A DNA stretch of 64,000 nt from Microbulbifer aggregans (lineage in GTDB: Bacteria; Pseudomonadota; Gammaproteobacteria; Pseudomonadales; Cellvibrionaceae): NCBI RefSeq assembly GCF_020524005.1, contig NZ_JAIVKK010000004.1, forward strand, positions 372,001 to 436,000. Direction: 5' to 3'. Each line of letters opens with the position of its first letter. Position 1 is the first letter of the stretch. The notes beneath the pieces were generated by a model, which saw only the letters and a list, made by a program, of their open reading frames with translations, had not been told where the DNA came from and did no database searches. This document shows positions 32,517-41,819 of this stretch, one piece after another. The translations under genes and the position numbers were made by a program.

Positions 32517-34444
32517 TGGATATTGATGTAGATGAATTATTATCCTGTAGGGAGAACATTCTTGCTGTAGTTAAAGACGAGAATGGATTTATTCCTCAGA
32601 ATGCCATTCTTACAGAAGTTTTACCTTCACTACTTGATGCGAAAAGGGTGGATTCTGAAGATTATAACGAGTCATATTTTTGCAATGAGATTGAAAAGCT
32701 TAAAGTTAACGCCTATCAAGTCAATGAAACTGGTGAGCGACTGCAAATTTTTATAGTTGATGAGAATTCAGTCGATGAAACCTCTAATAAAGATGATCTT
32801 TTAGTTTCTGAAAAGCAAGAATATGAAAAATTTTTTAAAAAATCTATTAAGTTCATAAGGTCGGCCATTAGTCAAAACCTTATGGATTCAATGCAGGATT
32901 CAGACCCCGCAAAAGCTCTTGTTGCTCATTTATCGCACCCAGATGGCTTAAAGCAGTTCGATGTCATAGAGATATTCTTAGTATCTCTCAAGGCAACGGT
33001 GACATTTAAGGGGCAGCAACCTCAGCCAAGATCCATGCGTTTTCCGGAAGATTCTATAAAAGTATCATGGCGGGAGGGTGTAGAAACTATAAATAAAGAA
33101 ATTCTTCTGATTCGCGAAATTATCGACATAAACTTTATTTTTAATGTAATGGCCTCGAAAGGAAACAGGGAGCCGCTAGAAGTTAACTTTCAGAAGAGTT
33201 TTGGCTATTCCATAGACGTCATAGAGGCAGCTTCGGAGAATAACTTTCAGTCCTATCTGTGTGTTTTGAGTGCAGACGTCCTTACGGATCTATACAGGCG
33301 ATATAGCAGTCGCTTGTTGGAGAAAAATGTTAGATCTTTTTTACAATTTAAGGGTGCTAATAAGGGAATTAAAGAAACTATTAGAAAAGAACCTGAAAAG
33401 TTCATTGCGTTTAATAATGGATTGACTATCACGGCCACCAAGGCAAAAGTTTTCGAAAAAAGAAAAAGAAAATATATCGAGGCACTACATGACCTCCAGA
33501 TTGTAAACGGAGGGCAAACAACTGCATCTATATATTTTTCAAAGAAAGAGGGGCTTGATGTAAGTAAGGTAAAGGTGATGGCCAAAATCAACGTTGTTGA
33601 TGACGGTTCTGAAGTGGATGATTTGGTTTCTAAAATTAGTAAGTATTCTAATACACAGTCAAGGGTCTCAAACGTAGATTTAAGGTCAAGAAGTCCACAG
33701 CTTGTTAGGCTAAAGGCTTTAAGCGAAAGTGTCGTAAATCCTCAGGGAGATAAATGGTTTTTTGAAAGAGCCAGAGGAGATTTCAATACTAAATTGAGGA
33801 TAGCAGGATCAAATTCAGCTAGGTTGAAGCGCGAGTATCCCCCTGAAAGGAGATTCTCAAAGGAACAATTAGCCAAATATTTCTCATCATGGGGCGGGGT
33901 TCCCCATTTAGTTAAAAAGGGCGGCGAGAAGATATTCAGGCACTTTATTGAATATATAACTCCTGGATGTGGAAAGCCTCATATTGAAATTGATAGAGAT
34001 TTTTATGAAAGGCTAGTTTCTCTGATTATAATTTTCAAAAGATGTGAAAAAATTTATGGGACTGGGAAAAATTCAATGGGTCAGCTTAGATCAGCTGTAA
34101 TTCCTTATGCATTAGCTATCTTATATTTGTACACGGATGGGGTGAAAGGCGAACATGTCTTTAACATGAATATAATATGGCGTTCAGGAAAAGTACCAGA
34201 TGACTTAGATGGATATTTAGAATCATTGCTCCTTATGACAAATGAGTTAATTAAAAAATATAGTAAAAGTGAAGATTATGGTGAATATTCAAAGAAAGAG
34301 GAGCTGTGGTTAGATGTTTCAAAATCAAGTGAAGTTAAAGAGTTTATGTCATCAAGTAATTCTACGAAGATTCTAGCCAAGTATAGTAGCGGTTGTGCTA
34401 TCTCTAGCGGAGGTCAACCGCAAAGCGCCGAAGTAATTAAATAA
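32516..34444 (+). CDS. AIPR-family (abortive infection/phage resistance) protein
   Basis: 642 aa. GTG start at 32516 in a TAGTG junction, with AAGGGA about 7 nt upstream. AIPR signature segments: RKEPEKFIAFNNGLTITATK (about 290-309) and LHDLQIVNGGQTTASIYFSK (about 324-343), followed by SKYSNTQSRVSNVDLRS. AIPR proteins are regular members of MORC-Z1-PD-(D/E)XK loci; the molecular job is not established. Last gene of the plus run, converging on the methyltransferase with a 48-bp gap that holds only a small GCCATG/CATGGC hairpin (34459-34475). Confidence 0.9.
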   Translation: MDIDVDELLSCRENILAVVKDENGFIPQNAILTEVLPSLLDAKRVDSEDYNESYFCNEIEKLKVNAYQVNETGERLQIFIVDENSVDETSNKDDLLVSEKQEYEKFFKKSIKFIRSAISQNLMDSMQDSDPAKALVAHLSHPDGLKQFDVIEIFLVSLKATVTFKGQQPQPRSMRFPEDSIKVSWREGVETINKEILLIREIIDINFIFNVMASKGNREPLEVNFQKSFGYSIDVIEAASENNFQSYLCVLSADVLTDLYRRYSSRLLEKNVRSFLQFKGANKGIKETIRKEPEKFIAFNNGLTITATKAKVFEKRKRKYIEALHDLQIVNGGQTTASIYFSKKEGLDVSKVKVMAKINVVDDGSEVDDLVSKISKYSNTQSRVSNVDLRSRSPQLVRLKALSESVVNPQGDKWFFERARGDFNTKLRIAGSNSARLKREYPPERRFSKEQLAKYFSSWGGVPHLVKKGGEKIFRHFIEYITPGCGKPHIEIDRDFYERLVSLIIIFKRCEKIYGTGKNSMGQLRSAVIPYALAILYLYTDGVKGEHVFNMNIIWRSGKVPDDLDGYLESLLLMTNELIKKYSKSEDYGEYSKKEELWLDVSKSSEVKEFMSSSNSTKILAKYSSGCAISSGGQPQSAEVIK

Positions 34445-34492
34445 TAATATTTGAATATGCCATGCCTTCCATGGCGGCAAGGTGTTATTTGG

Positions 34493-36481
34493 TTATATTC
34501 TCTTCATGCTTTTTAGGATTTTTTCAACATGGAGAGCTATCTGTTTTGCTAAAAATGGTGGTACGGCATTTCCTACTTGAAGAAACTGCGCGGCTTGACC
34601 GCCCTCAAAGAAGTAGTTATCTGGAAAAGTTTGAAGTCTTGCGGCCTCTCTTACGGTGAGTGATCTACATTGGGCTGGATCATAGTGAATATTTGCATGC
34701 CCATCTTTTTTCATGTGTGCCGTAATCGTCTTGGATCTATGGTTTTTGGGGTGAGCTCTAAATCTGTCTTGGAAGTTATCCGAGTACCAGCTTATGTGAT
34801 TTGACGCTAATTTTTTTGGAAAAAATTTTGTCCTTGGTGAAAGAGATACTTCTTTTTCCCCCTCTTCTTTTACTCTAGCTGCGGCTTCAGTCCATAGCGA
34901 AGTGAAAAGGTATCTAGCTATATCACTCGGCATATGTTTTTTCGTACTGTGATTAAAGGTTCCTGGAAGGTCTGTTTCTAACCAGTTTGCTAGCTCACTA
35001 AACACGCTTTTTCTAGAGTTTAACGGCCTAACCTTCATTTTATTTCCGTAGAAAAACGAGTTTCCAGTCTCTAGATTTTTATCGGATTGAATTTCTCTTA
35101 TAACTTCTCGGATGGATGGGTATATGGTCTTAATTATCTTTTTGTATTGAATTGATCGTTCTGCAATCTCATTTCGTTCACTCTTTTCGATCTTTACAAT
35201 TTTGGTTGCTTCATCTAGAGATATTTCATATTCAGCGGCAATTTTTTTTGCCTTTTTAAGTCTTAAGGTCCGTAAATCCCAATCGAGAACTTCATCTACA
35301 GCTTTATCAATCGAGCCAGGTTCAGATACTATGCGTTTGATTAATTTGATCGATTCTTGGTGCGTCCGTAGCCATGCTGTCGATTCCGACAATTTATCGA
35401 AGTTAATTTCCGGGAAAAGTTCAATACTTTTTTCATCTTTGCGATTAGTGAGTGAACTTCGCAATTTTGGGAGTGAACCTATAGTTTGAGAAACGTTAGG
35501 TGCGCTTAATTGACCCTTCGATTCCATTATGTTGTTCGCAGCGAAACCATTGTCAATTTCACAATTAACACCGAGCAGTATCACTCGCTCTCTGGCTTGA
35601 GGAACGCCAAATTCTACGGCTCGAACTAGGAAGTCTTTTTCGTTCGGACTATTTTCGTTTCCAAGAAACTGACATTTCTTTTTTACAAGTGAGTATATGT
35701 TGTATTTTTTTTGGTCCGTTTTTCCTGGGTTCTCTTTAAGATACTCCAATCTTTTTATAATTTGGGGGAAAATGAGAGATCCATTGGCCAGCTTTGCTGA
35801 GCCAATGCCGCTTACGTTTTCCATCACAAATACGTCCGGCCGAGATCTTGAAATAAGATCCGCATACTCCTTGTAAAGAAAAAACCTTTCATCGTGGTCT
35901 TGATTGTAGTTTTCTGATCCGGCTTGTCGTCCTCGGCCAATTTTTGAATACGCTTGGCAAGGTGGTCCCCCTATTATCATTAGTGGCTCACTGTTTTTTA
36001 TAGACCTATTCTTTCCTCTTTTCGTATATTTGCAAATTTTTTCTACCGCTAAATTGATTCTCCTCTGCTCTTCGGTTTCTTCAAAGTCTTGGATTTCTGG
36101 CTTTTCTCCTTTTTTGAGGATCTCAAAAATACGACTGTTCCCAAGAGCGTGAGGTGATCCAAGGGTTTCTTCAGATGCTTTCTTCCATTCGGCAGTATTC
36201 TTTATTTTGCTTTTCAACTCCGGCGCGGAAATGTTCTTCCCAGACTGCTGGTCGACATAGCCTCCGGACTTCGCTTTAATGTAATTTAGATAAGGTGTTT
36301 TATCATGCAGCAGCTTTCTAAAATACGCTCTTAGAGTTAGTGTTTCATGAGCGTCTTTGTCTTTTTCTACTGAAATTGAAATTTCGAAAGGACTGTCTTT
36401 TTTACAGTTGCTAAAGCCCTCTCCGAGCCCGCCGGGACCTGCAAAAAGGTCTATAATCTTTACTTTCTTTTTCGAAGTCAT
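34493..36481 (-). CDS. DNA (cytosine-5)-methyltransferase
   Basis: 662 aa, long for this family. Motif I FAGPGGLGEGF (13-23), motif IV GGPPCQAYS with catalytic Cys175, motif VI MENVSG (220-225), motif VIII GVPQARERVILLG, motif IX-like REAARLQTFPDNYF and motif X LQVGNAVPPFLA near the C-terminus. An unusual insertion of about 115 residues lies between the SAM-binding half and motif IV. Transferring a methyl group to C5 of cytosine, it should mark self DNA against the MORC-Z1-nuclease genes that converge on it. It lies 49 bp downstream of the mismatch glycosylase gene on the same strand. Confidence 0.95.
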   Translation of the reverse strand: MTSKKKVKIIDLFAGPGGLGEGFSNCKKDSPFEISISVEKDKDAHETLTLRAYFRKLLHDKTPYLNYIKAKSGGYVDQQSGKNISAPELKSKIKNTAEWKKASEETLGSPHALGNSRIFEILKKGEKPEIQDFEETEEQRRINLAVEKICKYTKRGKNRSIKNSEPLMIIGGPPCQAYSKIGRGRQAGSENYNQDHDERFFLYKEYADLISRSRPDVFVMENVSGIGSAKLANGSLIFPQIIKRLEYLKENPGKTDQKKYNIYSLVKKKCQFLGNENSPNEKDFLVRAVEFGVPQARERVILLGVNCEIDNGFAANNIMESKGQLSAPNVSQTIGSLPKLRSSLTNRKDEKSIELFPEINFDKLSESTAWLRTHQESIKLIKRIVSEPGSIDKAVDEVLDWDLRTLRLKKAKKIAAEYEISLDEATKIVKIEKSERNEIAERSIQYKKIIKTIYPSIREVIREIQSDKNLETGNSFFYGNKMKVRPLNSRKSVFSELANWLETDLPGTFNHSTKKHMPSDIARYLFTSLWTEAAARVKEEGEKEVSLSPRTKFFPKKLASNHISWYSDNFQDRFRAHPKNHRSKTITAHMKKDGHANIHYDPAQCRSLTVREAARLQTFPDNYFFEGGQAAQFLQVGNAVPPFLAKQIALHVEKILKSMKRI

Positions 36482-36530
36482 ACTCGAATTATTTCTCTAA
36501 TAATATGCTAGCGTGAGAGTACTAGGAATT

Positions 36531-37196
36531 TTATGTATTTCCGGGTCGCATATGCATCCCTGCTCCAAACTGGCAATCAGCGCGGAGAGGGCACTCTGAA
36601 CACTTCGGTGACTTGGCTGTGCATACTTCGTATGCAAGATCGAGGAGTGCGTAATTTCTCCCTTGATTCATCTCTTGCTCTGGGCCAAATGCTGTTGCAA
36701 TTAGTTTTTGCGCTTCAATTGACCGATGACGGTCTTGTTTTACGGCTTCTCCGATAATTCTCCCGGCAATCCGGATTGTATTGGTGTCAATTAGGTAGGA
36801 TGGTATGTCGTATGCAAAGCACTTCACTGCATTAGCTTTATAATGTCCGACTCCGGGTAGCCTGATCAGTGCTGAGTAGTTAGATGGAACGATTCCATCA
36901 TAGTCACTGATTATACTTTTGCAGGCTGCGATAAAGTATTTGGATCGCGATGGCAGTCCTAGTGAGGTTGTAGCGGACTGCCAACGCGCTTGATTTCTAA
37001 CGACATCCTCTGGCCCCCGAAATTGCTTTATTAATGACGGAAAAACTGATGCTGCAGAAGCGGCGTTGGTCCTGCGAAGCAAATTCTCTGCGACGAATAC
37101 TTCCCAAGGGGTACTATTTCTTCGCCATGGCAGATCATGCCTTCCGGTTTTCTGATACCACAACATGAGTTTCTGCCATGCGTTTTTCTTAAGCAT
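36531..37196 (-). CDS. MIG-like G:T mismatch DNA glycosylase (HhH-GPD, 4Fe-4S)
   Basis: 221 aa. HhH-GPD fold with LPGVGHYKANAV (113-124), catalytic Asp137 in LIDTNTIRI, Glu37 in FVAENLLRRT, and a C-x6-C-x2-C-x5-C iron-sulfur cluster (Cys192, 199, 202, 208). At the diagnostic residue after LPGVG-x this protein has Tyr119, whereas EndoIII has Lys and MutY has Ser. Tyr there, and the LLRRT segment, are features of Mig.MthI, the thymine-DNA glycosylase encoded next to a 5mC methyltransferase. So its likely job is removing T from G:T pairs that arise when methylated C deaminates. Simple MutY duplication is less likely: no C-terminal NUDIX-like domain. Confidence 0.88.
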   Translation of the reverse strand: MLKKNAWQKLMLWYQKTGRHDLPWRRNSTPWEVFVAENLLRRTNAASAASVFPSLIKQFRGPEDVVRNQARWQSATTSLGLPSRSKYFIAACKSIISDYDGIVPSNYSALIRLPGVGHYKANAVKCFAYDIPSYLIDTNTIRIAGRIIGEAVKQDRHRSIEAQKLIATAFGPEQEMNQGRNYALLDLAYEVCTAKSPKCSECPLRADCQFGAGMHMRPGNT

Positions 37197-37515
37197 TGGC
37201 CTTTAGGCTCTTGTTTAGATTTCGATGGCTATTTTATCCGGAAATAATGATCTTGGGCATATTCCTTAATAGGTGCACGGATTTGAGAGGGTAAACTTTT
37301 GACGATCGATTTTGTTGAATAGTACGCTTGGTTGAGTGACAGGTCTTGCTGGAGGCTTAGTCTTCGATGTCTAATTGTCAATACTTCCTCAATTTTTGAA
37401 CTAGCTAATGGTGACTTTTCACTTACCCTTAGTCTATCGATGTAATGGCGGTTCCTTGGCCCGATCCGCGGTCTATCTGGTAGACTGTTGGGTCTTTAGT
37501 GGTTTGGCGGCAGAA

Positions 37516-37680
37516 TCGTAATAGCCTAAGGGCTATTACGCCCCTGCGGGGTTTACGGCCGATCTTCGGGAATCTTCGCTTTGCTGATCGGCAGTCCTGC
37601 CGAATCAGTCGCGCTGGCGCGCTCGCTGCAAATCGCTGGCGCGATTAGTCGAACCACATCGGTGGTTCTCATCCGGCCTC
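37516..37680. repeat. Stack of short hairpins between island and tRNA-Phe
   Basis: Consecutive small inverted repeats: CGTAATAGCC/GGCTATTACG (37516-37539, perfect 10 bp), CCCC/GGGG (37541-37551), CCGATC/GATCGG (about 37559-37592), GCGCTGGCGCGC (about 37612), AATCGC/GCGATT (about 37631-37648), and GAACCAC/GTGGTTC (37652-37669). Similar hairpin-rich sequence is often seen 3' of tRNA genes in gammaproteobacteria, so this may be processed tRNA trailer. Function not known. Confidence 0.5.
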
Positions 37681-37694
37681 CGGACAACAGATAC

Positions 37695-37727
37695 AAAAAA
37701 ACCCCACCCTTTCGGGTGAGGTTTCTT
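37695..37727 (-). terminator. Intrinsic terminator of tRNA-Phe
   Basis: On the minus strand CCTCACCC, loop GAAA, GGGTGGGG (one G-T wobble) is followed by seven T. It lies 5 bp beyond the CCA end of the tRNA. Confidence 0.9.
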
Positions 37728-37732
37728 TTGTA

Positions 37733-37808
37733 TGGTGCCCAGAGGCGGAATCGAACCACCGACACGGGGATTTTCAATCCCCTGCTCTACCGACTGAGCT
37801 ATCTGGGC
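37733..37808 (-). tRNA. tRNA-Phe (anticodon GAA)
   Basis: 76 nt with encoded CCA (37733-37735). The acceptor stem is GCCCAGA/TCTGGGC; the anticodon arm is GGGGA, loop TTGAAAA, TCCCC, giving GAA; the T-loop is TTCGATT. It stands alone. Its 3' side faces the AT-rich defence island, the usual side for integration at tRNA genes. Confidence 0.98.
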
Positions 37809-37941
37809 TTCGCTTTTTACCGGGTGTCTCCGGTAGCGAGGCGCGTATTAAACCCGCTTCGTTGGGGGGAGTCAACCCTTTGATTGATAAAAAGTTTTTC
37901 CGGTTGCGACTGGCGGTTCTCGCCGGGTCGCGTTGGCGGGA

Positions 37942-38226
37942 TCAGGCGTCTTTGTTGCCGTCTTCCGGCACGAAGCCATCCGCTGCGTCGTACTCTTCGC
38001 CGCTCAGGAATTTCGACATCTGCTCGCTCAAATAGGCGCGGGCGGAGGGTTCCATCATGTTGAGGCGCTTCTCATTGATCAGCATGGTCTGGTGCGCCAT
38101 CCACTCCTGCCAGGCCTTGGCGGAGACGTGTTCGAAGATGTCCTGGCCTTTGGGGCCGGGCATGGGCGGGTTGGGGAGACCTTCCAGTTCCTGTTGGTAC
38201 TTGCGGCAGAAGACGGTGCGGGACAT
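37942..38226 (-). CDS. yggX: Probable Fe(2+)-trafficking / oxidative damage protection protein
   Basis: 94 aa, the normal YggX length. Starts [17 protein letters not shown] with the conserved Cys7, then [20 protein letters not shown] and LINEKRLNM. Small cytoplasmic protein that protects iron-sulfur clusters from oxidation. It lies 55 bp after mutY on the same strand, the usual gammaproteobacterial mutY-yggX pair; MutY is itself an iron-sulfur protein. Confidence 0.97.
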   Translation of the reverse strand: MSRTVFCRKYQQELEGLPNPPMPGPKGQDIFEHVSAKAWQEWMAHQTMLINEKRLNMMEPSARAYLSEQMSKFLSGEEYDAADGFVPEDGNKDA

Positions 38227-38281
38227 GGGTGCTCCTCGTGATTCACGTGCGGTTCGTTTGGCCTTGTGCAGGCAATACGAC

Positions 38282-39391
38282 TTAATAGGGTGCCAGTAAT
38301 GGCTCTTTCAGCGCCAGCAGCTGTTTGACCAGTTTGGCGATGGGCGCTGGCAGTCCGAGATCCTGGCCGGATCGGGGCCGGTCGAGCTGGCGCAGTTTAT
38401 ACCAGCCGCTCGGTCCTTCTGCCACCTGTGTGGGTTTCTTCGGCAGAGTTATCCACACCGGGTGAATGTCCAGGTGGAAGTGGCTGAAGGTGTGGCGCAT
38501 GGGCGGCAGTGGTTGGACTTCTGTTGCGCCCAGGTCGCGTGCGGCCAGCCATTCCTGTGCGCTGGCCTCGCCGCCATCGTCACCTTCCAGCTGCGGCGGT
38601 ATCCACAGGCCGCCCCAGATGCCGGTGGCGGGGCGCTGTTCCAGGTACAGCTCGCCGTCGTGTTCGATCAGCAACAGAGTAGCCTGGCGTTCCGGTTTTT
38701 CCTTGCGGGGCTTTTTGCCCGGGTAATCGGTGGGATTGCCCTGGAGGCGTGCGGTGCAGTGTTTGGCAAACGGGCAGCGCTCGCAGGCGGGTTTTGAGCG
38801 GCTGCAGAGGGTGGCGCCCAGATCCATCATGGCCTGGGTGTAATCCCCGTTGCGGCTCTCCGGGGTATAGCGCTCGGCAATCTCCCACAGTTTGTTGGCG
38901 ACCGCAGTCTGGCCCGGCCAGCCGTCCACGGCGTGGATGCGTGCGAGCACCCGCTTGACGTTGCCGTCGAGAATCGGGGCGACGAGGCCCATGCTGATGC
39001 TGGCAATGGCGCCGGCGGTGGAGCGGCCGATACCCGGGAGCTCGGCCAGTGCTTCCACATCCGCGGGGAAGTCTCCGCCGTGCTGGTCTACGACTGTCTG
39101 TGCGCATTTGTGCAGGTTGCGCGCGCGGGCGTAGTAGCCGAGGCCGCTCCAGTGAGCGAGCACTTCGTCCTGGGTGGCCGCGGCCAGTGCTTCCACGGTG
39201 GGAAAGCTCTGCATGAAGCGCTGGTAGTAAGGAATCACTGCGCTGACCTGGGTCTGCTGCAGCATGATCTCCGATACCCATACACGATAAGGATTGATGT
39301 CCTGCTGCCAGGGCAGGTCGTGGCGCCCGTGCTGGTCGAACCAGGCGAGCAGGTCTTGCTGGAATTTCTTGGGGGTAATCGGCTTGGGCAT
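38282..39391 (-). CDS. mutY: Adenine DNA glycosylase MutY
   Basis: 369 aa. N-terminal HhH-GPD domain: [32 protein letters not shown] with Ser at the position that is Lys in EndoIII, catalytic Asp in [13 protein letters not shown], and 4Fe-4S cysteines in [20 protein letters not shown]-terminal NUDIX-like domain contains [12 protein letters not shown], which reads 8-oxoG. Removes A mispaired with 8-oxoguanine. Useful as an internal comparison with the MIG-like glycosylase 1.1 kb away. Confidence 0.98.
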   Translation of the reverse strand: MPKPITPKKFQQDLLAWFDQHGRHDLPWQQDINPYRVWVSEIMLQQTQVSAVIPYYQRFMQSFPTVEALAAATQDEVLAHWSGLGYYARARNLHKCAQTVVDQHGGDFPADVEALAELPGIGRSTAGAIASISMGLVAPILDGNVKRVLARIHAVDGWPGQTAVANKLWEIAERYTPESRNGDYTQAMMDLGATLCSRSKPACERCPFAKHCTARLQGNPTDYPGKKPRKEKPERQATLLLIEHDGELYLEQRPATGIWGGLWIPPQLEGDDGGEASAQEWLAARDLGATEVQPLPPMRHTFSHFHLDIHPVWITLPKKPTQVAEGPSGWYKLRQLDRPRSGQDLGLPAPIAKLVKQLLALKEPLLAPY

Positions 39392-39452
39392 GACTGAAAA
39401 CGAAAATGGGCACCACTATAAGGGTGCCCATCGTACTTGGATTTCCGCCTTA

Positions 39453-39497
39453 GTCATACCAGCGTGGGGGCTGGATCCCGGCTTGCGCCGGGATGAC
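39453..39497. repeat. Dispersed palindromic repeat
   Basis: GTCAT (39453) and ATGAC (39493-39497) bound two hairpins: CCAGC/GCTGG and ATCCCGGC/GCCGGGAT. This GTCAT...GGATGAC type of repeat is widespread in proteobacterial intergenic DNA. It sits between asmA and mutY, 24 bp from the asmA stop. Confidence 0.75.
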
Positions 39498-39520
39498 GGG
39501 GAGGTTTTGTCCGCGACGAG

Positions 39521-41629
39521 TTATTCGTTGCGGTTGAACAGGCCCTTGAACTTGTCTTTCAGCTTGTCCTTGAGGTCTTCGGTTTTCTCCTGGACCTTGT
39601 CACCGTACTTTTTCTCGGCCTTGTACTTCAGCTCCTCACGGATCAGGTCGTCGAGACGGCGGCTGTCCGGTTTGCACGTGGTGGCACCGGCTTCGTTGAA
39701 GTTGGCCTTGCAGCGCAGCGGCAGCGGGCGGTTGCGCCAGCGGTCGTTTTGCACGGAGCAGCCGTTGCCGGAGGTCTTGTCGCCCACCAGCGCGAGGCCG
39801 AGGGCAAAGTCGAACTTCTGTTTTTCCAGATCGACGGTGCCGTCACCGGTAAGGGCGATGTTTTCCACCCCGGCGTTGATGGCTTGCACTTTGGCCATAT
39901 CGCCATCCAGGTTCACGCTGGCCCGCAGGTCTTGCAGGCGGGTGCTCTGCGGCCATTCCTTCTCTGGCATGGCGGTTTTCTCGGCGTAGCTCACCAGCTG
40001 GCACATGCCTTTTTCCAGGTTGAACGGGGCCAGCGCCAGTTCGGCGGCGTTCAGCTGTACCGCGGCGTGCAGGTTTTTCTGCAGTGCCAGGCTGTCGGCA
40101 CCATTGGTCTGGGCGACCCAGGTAACGTCGGTTTTACCGGACAGGGTGACCTTTTCCCGGTCTGCCGCTTCCGGCTCATCGCTGGCGAACAGGGCTTCCT
40201 GCACCTTGGAGATTTCCACGCCGGTAAGGCCGCCGCTCAGTTCGCCCCGGGCAGATTTGCCGCGGGCATTGAACACGCCGGTGCTGTTCAGCTGGCCACC
40301 GTAGAGGCCTGCGGCCAGCTTGTTCAGCTGATAGAGGCCGTTGTTGATGTTGATGGCCAGTTGCGGCTGGTCGATGTCGAAATCGAGCGCGCGCAGTTTG
40401 TCCAGGGTCAGGTCCAGCTTGGCATTGAAGCCGCGCATGGATTCCAGCGGCAGCGGCACCGGTTGGGCTGCGGCCACATCGGCTGTGAGCTCATCCTGTT
40501 CCGGGGTGGCGACCGGCGGTGGCAGGTAGTCGTCCACATTCAGTTCGCCGCCATTCAGGCTCAGCGCCACGGAGGGCACATCGCCGGCTTTGTAGCTGGC
40601 GCTGCCGTTAAAGGCGTGGCCGTCCAGTGTCAGTTGCAGCGGATCCAGCTTGAGCTGCTTGTCGGTGCCGCTGATGTCGGATTCCAGGCGCAGCTTTTGC
40701 AGGGCGCTCGCGCTCTGGGCTTTGTATTCACTGCCGACAGCGGCGAGCCAGCCGGTCAGTGGCGCCACTTCGGTGTTGAGGTTGAGCTGGATCTGCCACG
40801 GCTGGTCGGCCTTTTCACGGCGCACATGGCCGCGCAGTGCAATTTCCGCCTTGGCGCCTTCACCACTGCTGAGTTCGATATTGGCCGGTTGTAGACGCAA
40901 TCCATTCAAGCCCTTGTCGATCGCCAGTGAGCTGTGGATATCCACATTGATCGGCTCGGGCAGGTCGCTGCCGGCAATCTCGGCGGTCAATTGCACCTTG
41001 CCGGGCTTGCCGCCGGGCACCAGGTTGTCGGCGCCGATATGCAGTTTGCTGATCGCGTACTCGGTGCCGGTCTGCTTGTCGGTGTAGCGCAATACGCCGT
41101 CTTCCACGCGCAGTTGTTCGAGAGCCAGGTGCAGTTCGCTGCTGCCTTCTTCGCCAGCCTCTTTCTCGGGTACTTCGAGCTTGGGTGGCTGGGATTTTTG
41201 CTGCTGCTTCTCCAGTTCGGCCTTGGCCTCCATGGCGTCAGAAATCAGTTCCCAGTTGCCTTTGCCGTCTTTGCCGACGGTGAGTTCGACCTGCGGGCCT
41301 GCCAGCAGGATTTCCTTGGCTTCGATACGTTTTTTCAGCAGTGGCATCAGCGCCACGCCCACGGCGACCTTGTCGGCCTGCAACAGGGGTTCTTCCGGCA
41401 GCGGTAATGGCGCCAGTTTTACACCTTCCAGTTTGAGCGCGATATTCGGCCACAGTTGCCAGCCAATATCACCATCAAGAGTGAGGGCAATGCCCTGCTC
41501 GGCGGCCAGTGCCTCGATTTTGGGTTTGTACTGGTTGGCATCGAGGCCAGCCAGGAACCAGGCGATGACCCCGGCTAGCAGGGCAAAAAGAATGACGAGA
41601 AACAAAAGTCCGCGTTTGATCCAGGCCAT
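39521..41629 (-). CDS. AsmA-family inner-membrane/periplasmic protein
   Basis: 702 aa. N-terminal TM helix (GLLFLVILFALLAGVIAWFL) then a long beta-rich periplasmic body. The early segment GIALTLDGDIGWQLWPNIAL matches the AsmA start, and the C-terminal MPEKEWPQSTRLQDLRASVN and DFALGLALVG match the AsmA C-terminal domain. AsmA-like proteins are bridge-type lipid carriers between the two membranes. A Lys/Gln-rich insert lies at about 150-165. Gene order asmA-mutY-yggX is conserved. Confidence 0.92.
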   Translation of the reverse strand: MAWIKRGLLFLVILFALLAGVIAWFLAGLDANQYKPKIEALAAEQGIALTLDGDIGWQLWPNIALKLEGVKLAPLPLPEEPLLQADKVAVGVALMPLLKKRIEAKEILLAGPQVELTVGKDGKGNWELISDAMEAKAELEKQQQKSQPPKLEVPEKEAGEEGSSELHLALEQLRVEDGVLRYTDKQTGTEYAISKLHIGADNLVPGGKPGKVQLTAEIAGSDLPEPINVDIHSSLAIDKGLNGLRLQPANIELSSGEGAKAEIALRGHVRREKADQPWQIQLNLNTEVAPLTGWLAAVGSEYKAQSASALQKLRLESDISGTDKQLKLDPLQLTLDGHAFNGSASYKAGDVPSVALSLNGGELNVDDYLPPPVATPEQDELTADVAAAQPVPLPLESMRGFNAKLDLTLDKLRALDFDIDQPQLAININNGLYQLNKLAAGLYGGQLNSTGVFNARGKSARGELSGGLTGVEISKVQEALFASDEPEAADREKVTLSGKTDVTWVAQTNGADSLALQKNLHAAVQLNAAELALAPFNLEKGMCQLVSYAEKTAMPEKEWPQSTRLQDLRASVNLDGDMAKVQAINAGVENIALTGDGTVDLEKQKFDFALGLALVGDKTSGNGCSVQNDRWRNRPLPLRCKANFNEAGATTCKPDSRRLDDLIREELKYKAEKKYGDKVQEKTEDLKDKLKDKFKGLFNRNE

Positions 41630-41819
41630 ACAGGCGTGTCCTTATTCTTGGAAAATTCGGAAAAAGGTGACGCTACCAGGGCGGCTGGCCCGGGTAGCGC
41701 GGATGCGGACTATTGAAGCAGGTGGCGGTCAGAAATGAAACCTTGAGCCATCGCCACCCCGGGTAAAGTGACGTGAAAGTAGCGATGGCCCGCCTGAATT
41801 GGCGGTTGGAATTGCAGGC

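Larger units (their letters stand above)
37197..37732. other. Gene-free right flank of the island
   Basis: No convincing reading frame. The first 300 bp are AT-rich like the island; the last 200 bp hold a run of short hairpins (annotated separately) and then the tRNA-Phe terminator. No integrase, transposase or obvious IS end is present. Confidence 0.6.
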
